Assembly: GCF_964355755.1 (NCBI RefSeq) | Contig: NC_092676.1 | Coordinates: forward strand, 28,378,288 to 28,442,287 | Source: Antedon mediterranea | Taxonomy: Eukaryota; Echinodermata; Crinoidea; Comatulida; Antedonidae | Direction: 5' to 3' | DNA: 64,000 nt | Shown: positions 11,275-22,451 of the stretch, piece by piece | How the letters are laid out: each line of letters begins with the position of its first letter | How positions within the stretch are numbered: the stretch's first letter is position 1 | Notes under the pieces: model-generated | The model's input: the letters and a program-made list of their open reading frames with translations, nothing else | Database searches by the model: none | What the model was told of the DNA's origin: nothing | Position numbers and translations under genes: made by a program

Positions 11275-12005
11275 ATGTCACAAGCAACTGCTGTTAATTC
11301 TAATTTGAACTTGAATGGAGATAGATTCACATTTACAACGTGTACATTCTCTGGACAAATGAATAATAGATGGATAAGAGACGGTGGATTTGATATTGTA
11401 TTCTGTCGAGAAGTTACTCAAGCTAAATTGGAAAACTTGGAAGAGGACTACGAGAGTATTCTTGGTTCTAACGTTCCAGGACACATCACAGCAGTATTGG
11501 TGAAGAGGAATAGGTTTGATCAACAAATAGAAAGATTACCAACTGATCATGCTCTTGCAGAAGCAAATTGGCGTTTTTGTCCAGTCAAGCTGAATAACAT
11601 GATCGTTGTAGCATGGGACGGCCGATCGAGAAATCAAGGTAGGCATACTGCAGATGAAAAAAAAGAAATCTGTCTTAACCAACTTCGTCGATACGCATTA
11701 TCGTTGGTAGACAATTTGGATAAACCAGTTATCATCGGTGGAGCCTTTCAGTTAGACGCAGAAGTTCGCTGTGAAATTGAAGACGATCTATCAGAAAACT
11801 ACATTTATAAGTGCAGTACAGATGTCAATAAACCAAACAATACTGATTACTATTATGGTATGGCTAAACAACAGGAGGGCTTGATTTTTGAACTTTCAGG
11901 TAAAAAAACGCTAATTATGATTTATAGTTGTATTAATTTATTAGAATTTAAATGTGTGAGTTATCAGTAAGATTTTTTTTTTTATTTTCAACAGAGCAAG
12001 CTTAA
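11275..12005 (+). CDS. EEP-fold (DNase I-like) protein, probable pseudoenzyme
   Basis: The start is the ATG at 11275 (MSQATAVNSN). The protein aligns along its length with the gene at 21678: YDF/GHITAVLVK, CPVKLNNMIVVAWDG, LRRYALSLVDNLDKPVIIGG. EEP proteins (DNase I, APE1, sphingomyelinase and phosphatase families) use Asn, Glu, Asp-x-Asn and Asp-His to bind metal and cut phosphodiesters. Here the TTYN motif is TTCTF, QE is RE (residues 45-46), the H in AWHG is D, and GGDYN is GGAFQ (155-159). Only the Glu remains, so catalysis is unlikely. The coding end is uncertain: unspliced it stops at 11968-11970, but CAG|gtaaaa at 11899 and an acceptor before 11995 would join to a stop at 12005 (about 211 residues). 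There is no signal peptide. TATAAATAG lies about 110 bp upstream. The function is unknown. Confidence 0.7.
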
Positions 12006-13189
12006 TCAAAGGGTTGTTCAGACCGTGTTGCAAATGTAAATGTCACCTCTTCAAAGATAAAACTTATTTCTTCATGATATGACACACCTTACACCAGAGA
12101 AATCAATCGTTAGTTTGAAATAACATTCTAATATGTTCAATGAATTTACCAGATGAATATTTTCACTCTATTGGACTAGATGCAACACGTATTTTCTGTA
12201 GATTCAATCTATGCTCGACAGTGCGTTGATTATGTCTGTTTAATCCGTGAGTTAGAATAGATTTTTAACATAAACATTAGTAGTGATAATTAGTACTATA
12301 TACTTAATTGATTAATGCCATCTGTTGGCCTAATTTGAATATTATTTTATTGAAGAATGCATGAATAATATAGGAAGCTCATTTTTGATGAGTTAAATCT
12401 TTTAAGAGAACCAAATAGCATGGAGGAATTGGTTCCTTCAGGTACTGTAGTCTAGTTACAATCAAAGATTTAATTGCGCCCTCTTCGAAAGGTTGATTTT
12501 TCATCATAAATTTGTCAGTGGTTGCGTTTTAAAATTTTTAAATATTCTGTGGGTAAAGGTTTCCTATTTGTCAGGATATCTGTTTTCTTGTATATTTTAG
12601 CATTATTTTTGGCAGTTTAGAATTTATCTATTCAAATTTATATAAGCCGTAATGGTCTATATTATTAGCTAATTTTGCATCCAACACAGTTTGGTCCTTA
12701 TATATATACCTGTAGTATTTAGGTGGTTGAATTGTTAAAATAAATATACGTGCAGTCACAAATTTTTTGTCAAATTGATTATTTATTTAATTTAAATTTA
12801 ATTAAAAATATAACAACATTGGTGTGTGCCAATTACGTACACACACTAAGATATATATATTTAATTGTTCCTGGTTTTTAAAAATAAAATATGTACACCA
12901 TTCAAGAAGGGTACAGGTGCAAAAATAATCAGACTATCACAACATGATTCTCTTACACAACATTACTGTAGTGTATCACTGGAATATAGTGCATGTTTAG
13001 TATACCTGGAAATAGGAATAACTACTGATAAAGTACTGTATATTAATACCAAGATACAGACAAGTCCAGAATGTTCAGGTGACAAACTACTCTACACTCA
13101 TCTGCATAATGCCTTCTATAACTCTTTTATGCAAGGTTTTAAATGACCGCACATCAGTACTTTTTCAGAGATATATAGGACAGTACAAA
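12006..13189. other. Intergenic, duplicated array flank
   Basis: No gene is visible. It contains the ggtggttgaattgttaaaat flank at 12720 that also opens the window. At 13105-13165 it contains a stretch (aatgccttctataactcttt, then tgcaaggttttaaatgaccg) that recurs near 16498, weakly near 25240 and at 34277 ahead of Ig-family upstream sequence. Confidence 0.5.
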
Positions 13190-13451
13190 ATATTAATATT
13201 TATACATAATACATAGGATCGCAATTAAATAAAGTTAACAAGGTTTGTTAACCTTAATGTTGAATTGTATTTTGAATTCATGAAGATCATTAATATGGTG
13301 GTCCCTGTAATCGTCAATATCAGTTTCCGTTTCGTATGGAAATAATAAAATAACGGTGTTTAAAATAATAAGGAAATAATAACATGAAAACAATATATAA
13401 TAAATATAGGCTTAACCAAAAAGGAAAGACAGAATCAACATACAATTCGAA
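13190..13451 (+). promoter_or_regulatory. Conserved upstream module of the Ig-receptor family
   Basis: This is nearly identical to 1475-1741, apart from an 8-bp deletion after gtatgg near 13340. It ends at the ATG of the broken Ig copy at 13452. Confidence 0.55.
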
Positions 13452-13805
13452 ATGGAAGGACGTTTTGTAACACTGTTATTTGCTGTTTTAAGATTTCTTA
13501 TTGTTAATTCAGTTGAAGATGACCTAGAATTTAGTGCAAAGACAGGCACTATAGTTCTGAGTGAAGGATCAAGAGGCCAACTAGAATGCTCAGTATCAGA
13601 CATGACAAAATATACAATCTCATGGTATAGAGAAACAAGAAATGGTGACAGAACAATCATTTACAGAGATGGAATGTTGATACTGAACAACTGGAGAAGA
13701 GAACAAGCATACAGCAACCATATATATTACATGATGTTCAAATAAGACAAGCACGTGGACGATATCTTGGTTATTTTCTTAATCGTAATAATTACACACG
13801 ATTTA
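13452..13805 (+). pseudogene. Two-Ig-domain receptor, broken copy 2
   Basis: It differs from copy 1 (1742) at only a few bases and shares its missing codon after REQ and its frameshift near 13720, with the stop at 13743-13745. Protein differences within the open part are NNWRREQ for NNLRREQ and IYYMM for IYCMM. It encodes the signal peptide and half an Ig domain only. Because the lesion is shared, copy 1 and copy 2 were separated by a duplication that happened after the gene died. Confidence 0.85.
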
Positions 13806-14097
13806 ACAGTTGACACTGTGCTTCATCAGCTCTATTACTTTTATTGATACATTTAAGGACTATATAGAATATAATATCGAATTGAATTCTTATTATATGC
13901 TAACTATAATTGAATTTTTTTTACCGACATTTGAATTTTCGCTTAAAAGATAAAATAGTAGGCCTAATTAAAATTTATTTTTATATAACCCATTTCTGCA
14001 ATTCATTTTTTATAAACCGATGCTTATAGCATTTATTGCGATAGCAAAAGTGCATCCTAATATCATTATTGTACAGTATTAAATATTGTTTATTTCA

Positions 14098-14765
14098 GAG
14101 CCCCAATTTGACATGCACTTAAGCCTACTTTTCCTGCAGACAGATATGCCTACTAACCCGAATGCTCGACCAAGTTATACACGCCAAAATAGACATAGAG
14201 TAAGCTATTTCTTAATAGGAAATTGGAATGTAGTGTTAGTTTATTAGAAAGATCGTCAATTTCGTATGAGTATGATTGTAAGTTTCGTATAAGTTTAAAG
14301 TGTTAATTCATTTTAATACGGTAGGTAGGTCTATACATTTTGAAGAAAGGGAATTTGCTACCCAGTGATAATATTTATCCCTGTAGATACTGCGCTGAGA
14401 TAATTAAGTAATGATAACAAGCTGATATTATTCTCGACCCAGAATTCTAAACGCATTGTTCATGTCTTTTCTATCGTGAAATTAGAATAACATGCGAATA
14501 ACACGCAATATCTAAAAATATAATATGATCTTTTATCATATAGAATAATTGATGATTTTTAGTTCGTAAATGTCATGATGGTAGTGTCCTTGTTGGAATG
14601 TTATTTCACAACTGGAATATTTTATTTGTAAACAGTTCGTTTCTGTAGACAATTATATAAAGTTCCATGCTTCATCTGACCTATTGTGTTATTATCAATT
14701 CGTATTCCTACAGGCAAATAAAAAAAAATATAGTGTCTCTGAAATCTGCAAAATCATGTTTATAA
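14098..14765 (+). repeat. 3' module shared by broken Ig units
   Basis: This is the counterpart of 2390-3080, with the same acceptor and the EPQFDMHL segment. A 4-bp insertion in the peptide region (catagagtaagc) changes the frame after RQNRH. The following 14765-15230 block recurs diverged at about 20426-20660. Confidence 0.5.
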
Positions 14766-15782
14766 ATTCGAGTAATACCTGTGTTTCTGGCACCATTGAT
14801 GTTCTTAAGACATCAGTAACAAACAGATATGACTTCCTCATCTGTGAATAGGAAAATATTTGTATTTTCGTGATTAGAAGAATTGAAATTATTACTTTAC
14901 AGATTTATGCCATAGGAACTAATTTTATACCGATATTCTTATACTTTGATGTCAAAATTAAATATTCACAATTAATTTCGATACAGATAGAAATAGAACC
15001 ATAAACAACAAATACGACAAAAATACATCCAAAAAACTGCACGTGAAAAGAAATAAAAAGCATAATTGCACTTGATAAAAACAAAATACATATAACGAAA
15101 CAAAAACTTGGCCTATTTAGTGTCGGGCCTTTAAATGTCTTTTTTATAATATTTTGTGTTGGTAATAGGAGGTTCAAACATTGATCAGGTTATTTTTTGT
15201 ATTATAAACAATTACTAAGAGCTAGGTAAATACAATTGTTATAGTATACCAATCATTAAACAAAATAAATATATTTGATTTGTTTTATGAATATATTTCT
15301 AGTGAAACTTTGCATATCAACGAAAATTACCTCTCTCAATCTCTCATTGCTGGTTGCTAGAGCCCCATACTAATATTAAACGACGAACCTGGAAAATCAA
15401 TTACGTAAGTAAAGTCGCTTTTTATCGGTCAGATTACTTGGATTTTTTTTTTTATCACGAATCGAATTCATTTATTTTTCTTATTTTCTAACCAAAAAAA
15501 AGTATAAAATAGGCCAAATATCGTTGTTTGTTGTATTCAATTCAATAAGGAATATATACGGTAACATTTATATTTTTATTACCGTTACCGCTCGTCTGTG
15601 TAAATTGGCCTTTATAGTATCTTCGCTCGTCATACTAACTATAATGTACACCCTACGCGCCCTCTATAGTTTGAACATTTTCATAAAAATCTCACGGGGG
15701 CGGGAAAAAGATAAAAATAGGCCTATACTACCCATACAAATATACTACAGAATCAACACAGAATTAACATAACTAATTTCAA

Positions 15783-15890
15783 ATGGACAAACCTCTTGTA
15801 AAATTGTTATTTTTGTGTTTTGCTGCTTCGGATTAATGCAGTTGAAGGTGACCTGGGATTAAGTGCAAATAAAGGCTCTAGAATGCTCAA
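15783..15890 (+). pseudogene. Two-Ig-domain receptor, N-terminal remnant
   Basis: After an upstream stretch like that of other copies (acagaattaacataactaat, then ttcaaatgg), the sequence encodes MDKPLVKLLFL. After a frame break it encodes NAVEGDLGLSANKGS, matching NAVEKDLGFTANIGS of the gene at 25588. Homology ends at agaatgctc. It is the most diverged copy in the window. Confidence 0.7.
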
Positions 15891-16597
15891 TGCTTGGTTG
15901 CCTGTCGCGGTACGTATACGTATAAGAGTTATATGTACCGTCGTTTTACGTATCCAGTCCCTTGTATTATTTTATACAGTCTAGTTCAACAGTAATATTC
16001 TTTAAAAACATAATGAATGGTATTAGTAGTGTACACATTCCTCTCTATTATTATATTTTGACAAACTAAAGTCATGGTTCACGACATGCTTTGTGAGCAT
16101 GCAGGTAACGTAGGCAATACGCCTACGACGTTGAATTGTATCTACTGAAGTATTTTGTGATTACACCTCACGAAATTATGCAAGAATGACGTAAGCCACA
16201 TTATACATGTACAATAACTGGCTAACTCAGCATTTGAAATGATTATGTACCTCATTTAATATGTTTTTAGTAAAACTGCTTTAGCTTGATGTTATTGTTT
16301 TATAACAGTGTTTAATAATCAATCAATATGTTCAGAATAGTCAAAATTGTAATGTTTATGATAACAAATCCCCAGGATTGTCTTCATTATGATATTGGTA
16401 ATCTGTAAACATGATACTGTTAATTTATGAGGAGGTTTACACATTTGAAAAGTTATCCAATGTTCAGGTGACAAAGTCCCCATACCCCATCTGCATAATG
16501 CCTTCTATAGCTCTTTTATGCAAGATTTTGAATGACCGCTGCCGCACATCAAATATTTTTTTCAGAGATATAGGACATGTATACAACATATTAATTT

Positions 16598-16880
16598 ATA
16601 CGTGATATAATACATAGGAACGCAATTAAATAAAGTTAACAATTAGGTTTGTTTGATTCATTATCATTATTGATTTATTTCCTCTTAATGTTGAATTGTA
16701 TTTTGAATTCATGAGGATCATTAATATGGTGGTCACTGTAATCGTCAATATCAGTTTCCGTTTCGTATGGATACACCAATAATAAAATAACGGTGTTTAA
16801 AATAATAAGGAAATAATAACATGAAAACAATATTTAAAATATAGGCTTACCCAAAAGGGAAAACAGAATCAACATTCGAA
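16598..16880 (+). promoter_or_regulatory. Upstream module of the intact Ig gene at 16881
   Basis: Sequence from about 16598 matches the modules at 1475 and 13190, with a 30-bp insertion near 16650. Words such as gtcaatatcagtttccgttt and aacggtgtttaaaataataa are unchanged. The stretch just before it (16498-16560) also recurs at 13118 and 34277. Confidence 0.55.
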
Positions 16881-17915
16881 ATGGAAGGACGTTTTGTAAC
16901 ACTGTTATTTGCTGTTTTAAGACTTTGTATAGTTAATTCAGTTGAAGATGACCTAGGATTTAGTGCAAATACAGGTTCTATACCTCTTAGTGATGGTTCA
17001 GGAACAGGCAAACTGGAATGCTCAGTATCAAACATGGCCGAATATTCAATATCATGGTATAGAGAAACAAGAAATGGTGACAAAACAATCATTTACAGAG
17101 ATGGAATGTTGATACTGAACAACTTGGAAAGAGAACAAGAAGCATACAGCAACCATAGTACACATGATGTTCAAATAACACAAGTACTTGGACGAGATCT
17201 TGGTTATTTACTTAATGGTAATAATTACACTTGTGAAGTAAGTCTGAAGTCTACAGGTGATGTAGTACGAATATCATCTGGTGTTATTGTAATTGCTAAA
17301 TATACTCCATCATTGAATTACCCAATCTGTGAGTCAAGTGACTTTTCAACAGATTCAATTGGTTCAAATATTAAGATGTCTTGCTATTCTGAACCTGGTA
17401 ATCCAAGTTCTACTGGATCTGGTTCAAGTGTACAGCTACAGTGGTTAAAAAATAACAAAGCAATTCAAGATGTTGTGCAGAAAGATACAACTACTTTTAC
17501 TTACTTAAATTACACGTTTACACTAACAGTTGATGATTTAAATAGTACTTTCATGTGTAATAATGGTATTAACGGTTGTAAATTGACAAGTAGGCCTACT
17601 ATCTCAACAACGGATCCACAAACTCGGTCTACAGATTCTTCCGATTGTTTAGACTTGGCAATTATCATTACTGTCAGCATTGTGGATTTTGTATTCTCGG
17701 TAGTTTGCCTTTTTGTTGGTCTTTACTTTTACAAGAGGAGAAATATCAAGAAAGATGCAACGAATAGTGCTTCTAGACAACATCAAACACAGCAGCAGAG
17801 TTTGGATCCAATTGGGCATTATTATGACGACACACAAATTGAATCACAGGAACATCATTATGAAACCCATATTGAACCACCACAGTATGACTATGCTGAT
17901 TCTGGAGCTGTTTGA
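16881..17915 (+). CDS. Single-exon type I membrane protein with two Ig domains
   Basis: 344 residues. Signal peptide is about 1-20 (MEGRFVTLLFAVLRLCIVNS). The first Ig-like domain is about 25-138 with Cys47 (LECSV), Trp59 (SWYRE) and Cys118 (YTCEV). The second is about 140-238 with Cys168 (MSCYS), Trp188 (LQWLK) and Cys226 (FMCNN), plus an extra Cys150/Cys233 pair. A Ser/Thr stalk (239-256) leads to a membrane helix (257-284) and a stop-transfer KRR. The tail of about 58 residues has Tyr314, 315, 327, 336 and 338, none in a perfect ITIM. N-glycosylation sites occur at NYT and NST. It is probably a cell-surface recognition or adhesion molecule, but ligand and pathway are unknown. It is unusual in being intronless, since Ig domains are normally one per exon. 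It is close to 25588 and lies in an array with EEP-like genes. Confidence 0.85.
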   Translation: MEGRFVTLLFAVLRLCIVNSVEDDLGFSANTGSIPLSDGSGTGKLECSVSNMAEYSISWYRETRNGDKTIIYRDGMLILNNLEREQEAYSNHSTHDVQITQVLGRDLGYLLNGNNYTCEVSLKSTGDVVRISSGVIVIAKYTPSLNYPICESSDFSTDSIGSNIKMSCYSEPGNPSSTGSGSSVQLQWLKNNKAIQDVVQKDTTTFTYLNYTFTLTVDDLNSTFMCNNGINGCKLTSRPTISTTDPQTRSTDSSDCLDLAIIITVSIVDFVFSVVCLFVGLYFYKRRNIKKDATNSASRQHQTQQQSLDPIGHYYDDTQIESQEHHYETHIEPPQYDYADSGAV

Positions 17916-18998
17916 AACCTCTTGTTATGATGTCAACAAATCTAGCACATCCATCTTTCTGAATAAAATTAACTCATCTTTATTAATGTAAACTATTACT
18001 TTAGTCGACCCTTTATAAATTTGAATAAACCACAGCTAGTTAGAATATGATTATTAAACAGATACTGACTAAATATTTTTGTGGAAAAGGAACCGTTATA
18101 ATGAATCTACAACTAGTCGTAGGACAGAACATATTCGTTAAAATTAATAAATTAAAATTGTTAGGATATTTTTGCTATGATATATCCAAGTGTGTATGTA
18201 TACTGTACTCTTTACCAAGGGCAGCATGACTATCATGTGTATATAAACAACATAATAATAGGGCCGTTAACCTTTTATTATAAATACTCTTTAGCTGACC
18301 GAATTTATTTGTATCGCATTTCTGTTACTTATTGTTACTGTTACTGTTATTCTTTATGATAAATAAATAAACGAACTAAAATATGGAATGAATTGTTTGA
18401 GCAAAAAAGGCGAACTAATACGGAAGTTAACGGCAAAATAACAGAGAAATAACAATTCAACAAGGAAAGGAAACTATTCTACCCGGGTGACGCTTCTAAA
18501 ATTGCAGATATCCCCGTAACAGAGTATGAGTACCTGTACTGTAATACGTTGTATACTCCATCTATACTTTAATGTATCACTGCATACATACATGATTAAT
18601 TATAAGTAACTCATAAGTGAGTGGATAATGTGAAAAGATAAGCATATCCCGATTTATTAGCCTGTGAATCTACTAAAAGAACATATAAATATCGGTCCTT
18701 GTTTATAATTAATTCATGCGTTGTTTTAATGAATAATGAGTCCAGTGGCATCGCATTTTCCACCCTTTGTAACGCCTGACATTTTTGTATAGATGCTAAA
18801 CTTGTTTAAAAGCGCCCACTATGACTTGATGAAGTTTTAAAATGTCATAGCGTCCTCTGTTGTTTGGACATGCTTTGATATTTCATTTTTTTTTCAAGTT
18901 GGGAGGTTTTGTAGTTGAATAAAGAAAAAAAAAAGACGAAAAAAGCCTTAACAGAATAAACACACAGAATCAGCATAATAACATAATGATTACTTGAA
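17916..18998. other. 3' flank of the Ig gene and intergenic
   Basis: No further gene is seen. The stretch near 18317 (cgcatttctgttacttattg, then ataaacgaac) recurs at about 26983 and 27737. It therefore marks the 3' flank of full-length Ig units, and the copy at 27725-27800 is an orphan. The upstream region of the 18999 copy differs from the modules ahead of 1742, 13452 and 16881. Confidence 0.45.
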
Positions 18999-19292
18999 AT
19001 GGAAGGACGTTTAGTAACACTGTTATTTGCTGTTTTAAGACTTTTAGTTGTTAGTTCAATTGAAGATGACTTAGGATTTAGTGCAAACATTGGTTCTATA
19101 GCTCTTAATGAGGGTTCAACAGGCCAACTAAAATGCTCAGTATCAGACATGACCAAATATACAATCTCATGGTATAGAGAAACCAGAAATGGTGACAGAA
19201 CAATAATTTACAGAGATGGAATGTTGATACTGAACAACTTGGGATTTTTATTGATACATTTAGTGACTAATATAGATATTGATAGAAATTGA
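18999..19292 (+). pseudogene. Two-Ig-domain receptor, truncated copy
   Basis: ATG at 18999 gives MEGRLVTLLFAVLRLLVVSS and the first Ig half through GMLILNNLG. The homology then ends and the frame closes at 19290-19292 in unrelated sequence. The joint (aacttgg then gatttttattgatacattta) matches non-coding sequence downstream of copies 1 and 2 (near 2130), so an internal deletion removed the rest of the domain. The open part has no stop. It would make a secreted fragment of under 100 residues if expressed, but the Ig fold is incomplete. Confidence 0.8.
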
Positions 19293-19747
19293 TTTTTATT
19301 ATATTCTGTATTTTAATTGTATTTTTTTTACCGACATTTTATGAGTCTTGCTATAAAATAATAAACACAGTTATTGATGTTTTTAAAAATTTAGTAAAAC
19401 AAACAAAAGACTCACCTCATCTGTGAAGATTGCGAATTTAAGTACTTCAAACGTACTACTTTATAACCATTTATGCCATAATTTTATACCGACATGTTTA
19501 TAAACTAATTACGATGCTAGAAGTACATACTATGATTATTGTATCGTATAGACCTAAAATTTGAATTTTCGCTGAAAAGATAAAATAGTACTTCAAATTT
19601 ATTTTTATATAACCAATTTCTGCAATTTATTTTGAATTAATTTTAATGTATTACTGTCATAATTTTATAAACTGATGCTTATAACATTAATTACGATAGC
19701 AACTGTGCATATTAATATGATTATTGTATTAAATATTGTTTATTTCA

Positions 19748-20320
19748 GAGCCCCAATTTGACATGCATTTAGGCTTACTTTTCCTGCAGACAGATATGCC
19801 TACTAACTCGAATGCTCGACCAAGTTATACACGCCAAAATAGACATAAGCTATTTCTTCTATTATTAGTTTATTAGAAAGATCGTAAGTTTGGTATAATT
19901 TGAATAAAGGGATTTACTACCCAGTGATAATATTTATGTCAAACCTGTGGATACTGCGCTGATATTATTAGGTAATGATAATAAGCTGGTCGACCCAGAA
20001 TTCTAAACGCATTGCTCCTGTCTTTTCTATCGTGAAATTAGAATAACATTAATAAACACGCAATATCTAAAAATATATGTTCTTTTATCATATAGAATAA
20101 TTGATGATTTTTAGTTCATACATTTCATGCTGGTACTGTCCTCGTTGGAATTTTATTTCACAACTGGAATATTTTATTTGTAAACAGTTCGTTTCTGTAC
20201 ACAATTTAAAGTTTCATGCGTCATCTGACCAATTATGTTATTATATTTCCTATTATCAACTTGTTCTCATTCAAGACAACAGGGAAATAAAAGAAACTAG
20301 TGTCTCTGAAATCTGCAAAA
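19748..20320 (+). repeat. 3' module shared by broken Ig units
   Basis: This is the third copy of the block seen at 2390 and 14098, with the tgtttatttcag acceptor and an open EPQFDMHLGLLFLQTDM segment. It has several internal deletions. Confidence 0.5.
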
Positions 20321-21677
20321 TTATATTTGTAATTTTATATACACCGACATTTTAGTTTTGTTATTAAATAATAAATGCAATACATATAGATATTCTTGAG
20401 TTTTAGTAAACATATTTGTCATTCGAGTAATACCTGTGTTTCTAGCACTAGTAATAAACAGATAGATCTTCCTCATCTCTGAATAGGCAAATATTTATAT
20501 TTTCGTGATTAGAAGAATGTAAGCAATTGAAATATATATTACTTTACTTTATTTATACCATAGGAAATAATTGTATACCAATTATGCTTATAATTTGATG
20601 TCAGAATTGGATATTCACAATTAATTTTGATACATATAGAAATAGAACCATAAACAAAAAAAAAAGACAAAAATACATCCAACAAACTGCACATGAAAAG
20701 ATCTATCTATTATAACGGATACAATATTTTACGGGCTGTCTAGAATATTAGGACACCAAGTCTCCAATATATATAAAGTATTTTAGAAAGTCACGCGGTA
20801 CAAATATTCCTGTAGAGTATGGAGTTGAATGCTTTTTATAACAAATGTATACAAGACTTTGACTATCAAAACTATCTAAAGACTATCAAATTTATTATAA
20901 AAACCAATCCATTTGTTAAAGGTTTTTGTTAAAATAAAAACCCTTTATCGGCCTATTACCGCAATCCAAAAGTTCTTTCGTGATTTTATTTCTGCATCCA
21001 TTTTTTGTCATCGATTTTTATTCTAATAATAACATATAATATTTGATAATATAATAGCAATCTGGTTTTATATTTCTGGTAAAGGAATGAAGCATTTATT
21101 TTCCACTGCACTCAATAAAGAAAGATATGACTGAGAACCGATATCAATACAATGACGACGACGATGATACAAACTTTGCTTTAGACCTTCAATTCTCAAA
21201 AGAAATTTAATTTTTAATTTGGTTATAACATAGATAATGAGTGTGTATTTTGTATACGTCTGAAATTGTATTACTATGTGTTTCATCAATCTCTGGCTTT
21301 TAATTTTAATAAAAAATAACATTTGTGAAACAGGTAAAGAGTTTAACCGCCGGTATACTTCAATTAAAATAATTATTAATTAAAATATTACAATATCAAA
21401 TCAGACGTATATTGTGATGACTGTAGGCCTACTACCTTATAGGCATAATTCTTTCGTGTTTTGTCAACCCTGAAAATTCAACCAATAAAAACCAACGTCT
21501 CTTCCGAACACGACGTAATTACGGTACTGTTTTTGTCCAATACCATTTACTTATTTATCCTGCACCGTTGTTTATTGTTGATTTCTCTATCACAAAGTAG
21601 TACAAATAGAACTATTACAATGTAGACTTACTACTCAGTCTCTATTGAACGCAGACGTTTCATATACAATAGGAGTA
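20320..21677. other. Intergenic between Ig and EEP units
   Basis: 20426-20660 is a diverged copy of 14765-15005. From 20700 on I see no gene and no repeat that I can place. The EEP-like gene starts at 21678. Confidence 0.4.
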
Positions 21678-22451
21678 ATGGCAAAACCAAAACCAAAACC
21701 ACCACCACCACTACCACACAATCCTGTTACTGCTGAATTTAAATTTGGCACGAAAACATATACGATTACAACTTACAATAGTGGTTTAGATGGAGACGAC
21801 GAAACTCCTGAGATGAGGAAGAACAAAGTAGAAACAATTTTCAATTCGGATATTATAATGTGTCAAGAACTGACTCTAGGTACGATGAATACTTTCAGTG
21901 AGTATAATCAATACTTTGGTCATGTGCTAAACCAAACTGGATACACAGCAGTATTGATCAAGAAAGAACAGGACAGGCAGCGGATACCCCTACAGATACC
22001 GGTGAACGAATTGGATATCCGTCTACCAGACCACCACGGTCGTCATTGTACAGTGAAACTAGATGATTGTGTTGTTATTGCATGGCACGGCAAGCATAAG
22101 ATAAATCCAACTGGTACTCCAACAAAAGATAAAGAGGAACCACTTCCCAGAAAAAAAGAAAATGTTAAACAACTTCGACTTTACGCGTTTGATCTAGTTG
22201 ATAAATTTAATTTACCAGTTGTAATAGGTGGAGATTACAATTTGAAAGTAGAGGATGTGCAGTCGGTAATGAAGTCAGACTCAGAAAAACGCTACTTTGA
22301 GTTCATTAGGTTTGCAGATAATAACACACGTACACGTAATTATGATTACTTTTATTTTGTGCTCCCATGTTATGTCACTAAAGCAACCGCACGAATACCA
22401 CCAGGATCACTACCAACGGAAGGTGTCGCAAACATAAAAATACAAAATTAA
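21678..22451 (+). CDS. EEP-fold (DNase I-like) protein
   Basis: 257 residues from the ATG at 21678 (MAKPKPKPPPPLPHNPVT). This start is supported by the remnant MAPHNPVT at 3975. A proline- and lysine-rich N-terminus precedes an EEP fold: TTYNSG (Asn34), IIMCQEL (Glu64), HCTVKLDD and VVIAWHGKH (His137, near 123-140), VVIGGDYN (Asp186, Asn188), and RNYDYFYF (Asp223). These match the metal- and phosphate-binding motifs of DNase I/APE1-type phosphodiesterases. The usual closing Ser-Asp-His is not found: the protein ends with a basic, Pro-containing tail without His. At 257 residues it is about the minimum for the fold. There is no signal peptide or membrane helix, so it should be cytosolic or nuclear. 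It is unspliced. Substrate and activity are unknown. It stands between Ig-receptor units. Confidence 0.8.
   Translation: MAKPKPKPPPPLPHNPVTAEFKFGTKTYTITTYNSGLDGDDETPEMRKNKVETIFNSDIIMCQELTLGTMNTFSEYNQYFGHVLNQTGYTAVLIKKEQDRQRIPLQIPVNELDIRLPDHHGRHCTVKLDDCVVIAWHGKHKINPTGTPTKDKEEPLPRKKENVKQLRLYAFDLVDKFNLPVVIGGDYNLKVEDVQSVMKSDSEKRYFEFIRFADNNTRTRNYDYFYFVLPCYVTKATARIPPGSLPTEGVANIKIQN

Noticed and set aside
16881-17915. Perfect ITIM in the Ig receptor tail
   Set aside because: The tyrosines are present, but none has the full I/V/L/S-x-Y-x-x-L/V/I pattern, so inhibitory signalling is not claimed.
17649-17991. Small frames overlapping the 3' end of the Ig gene
   Set aside because: They are shadows of the 344-residue frame in other phases, without homology of their own.
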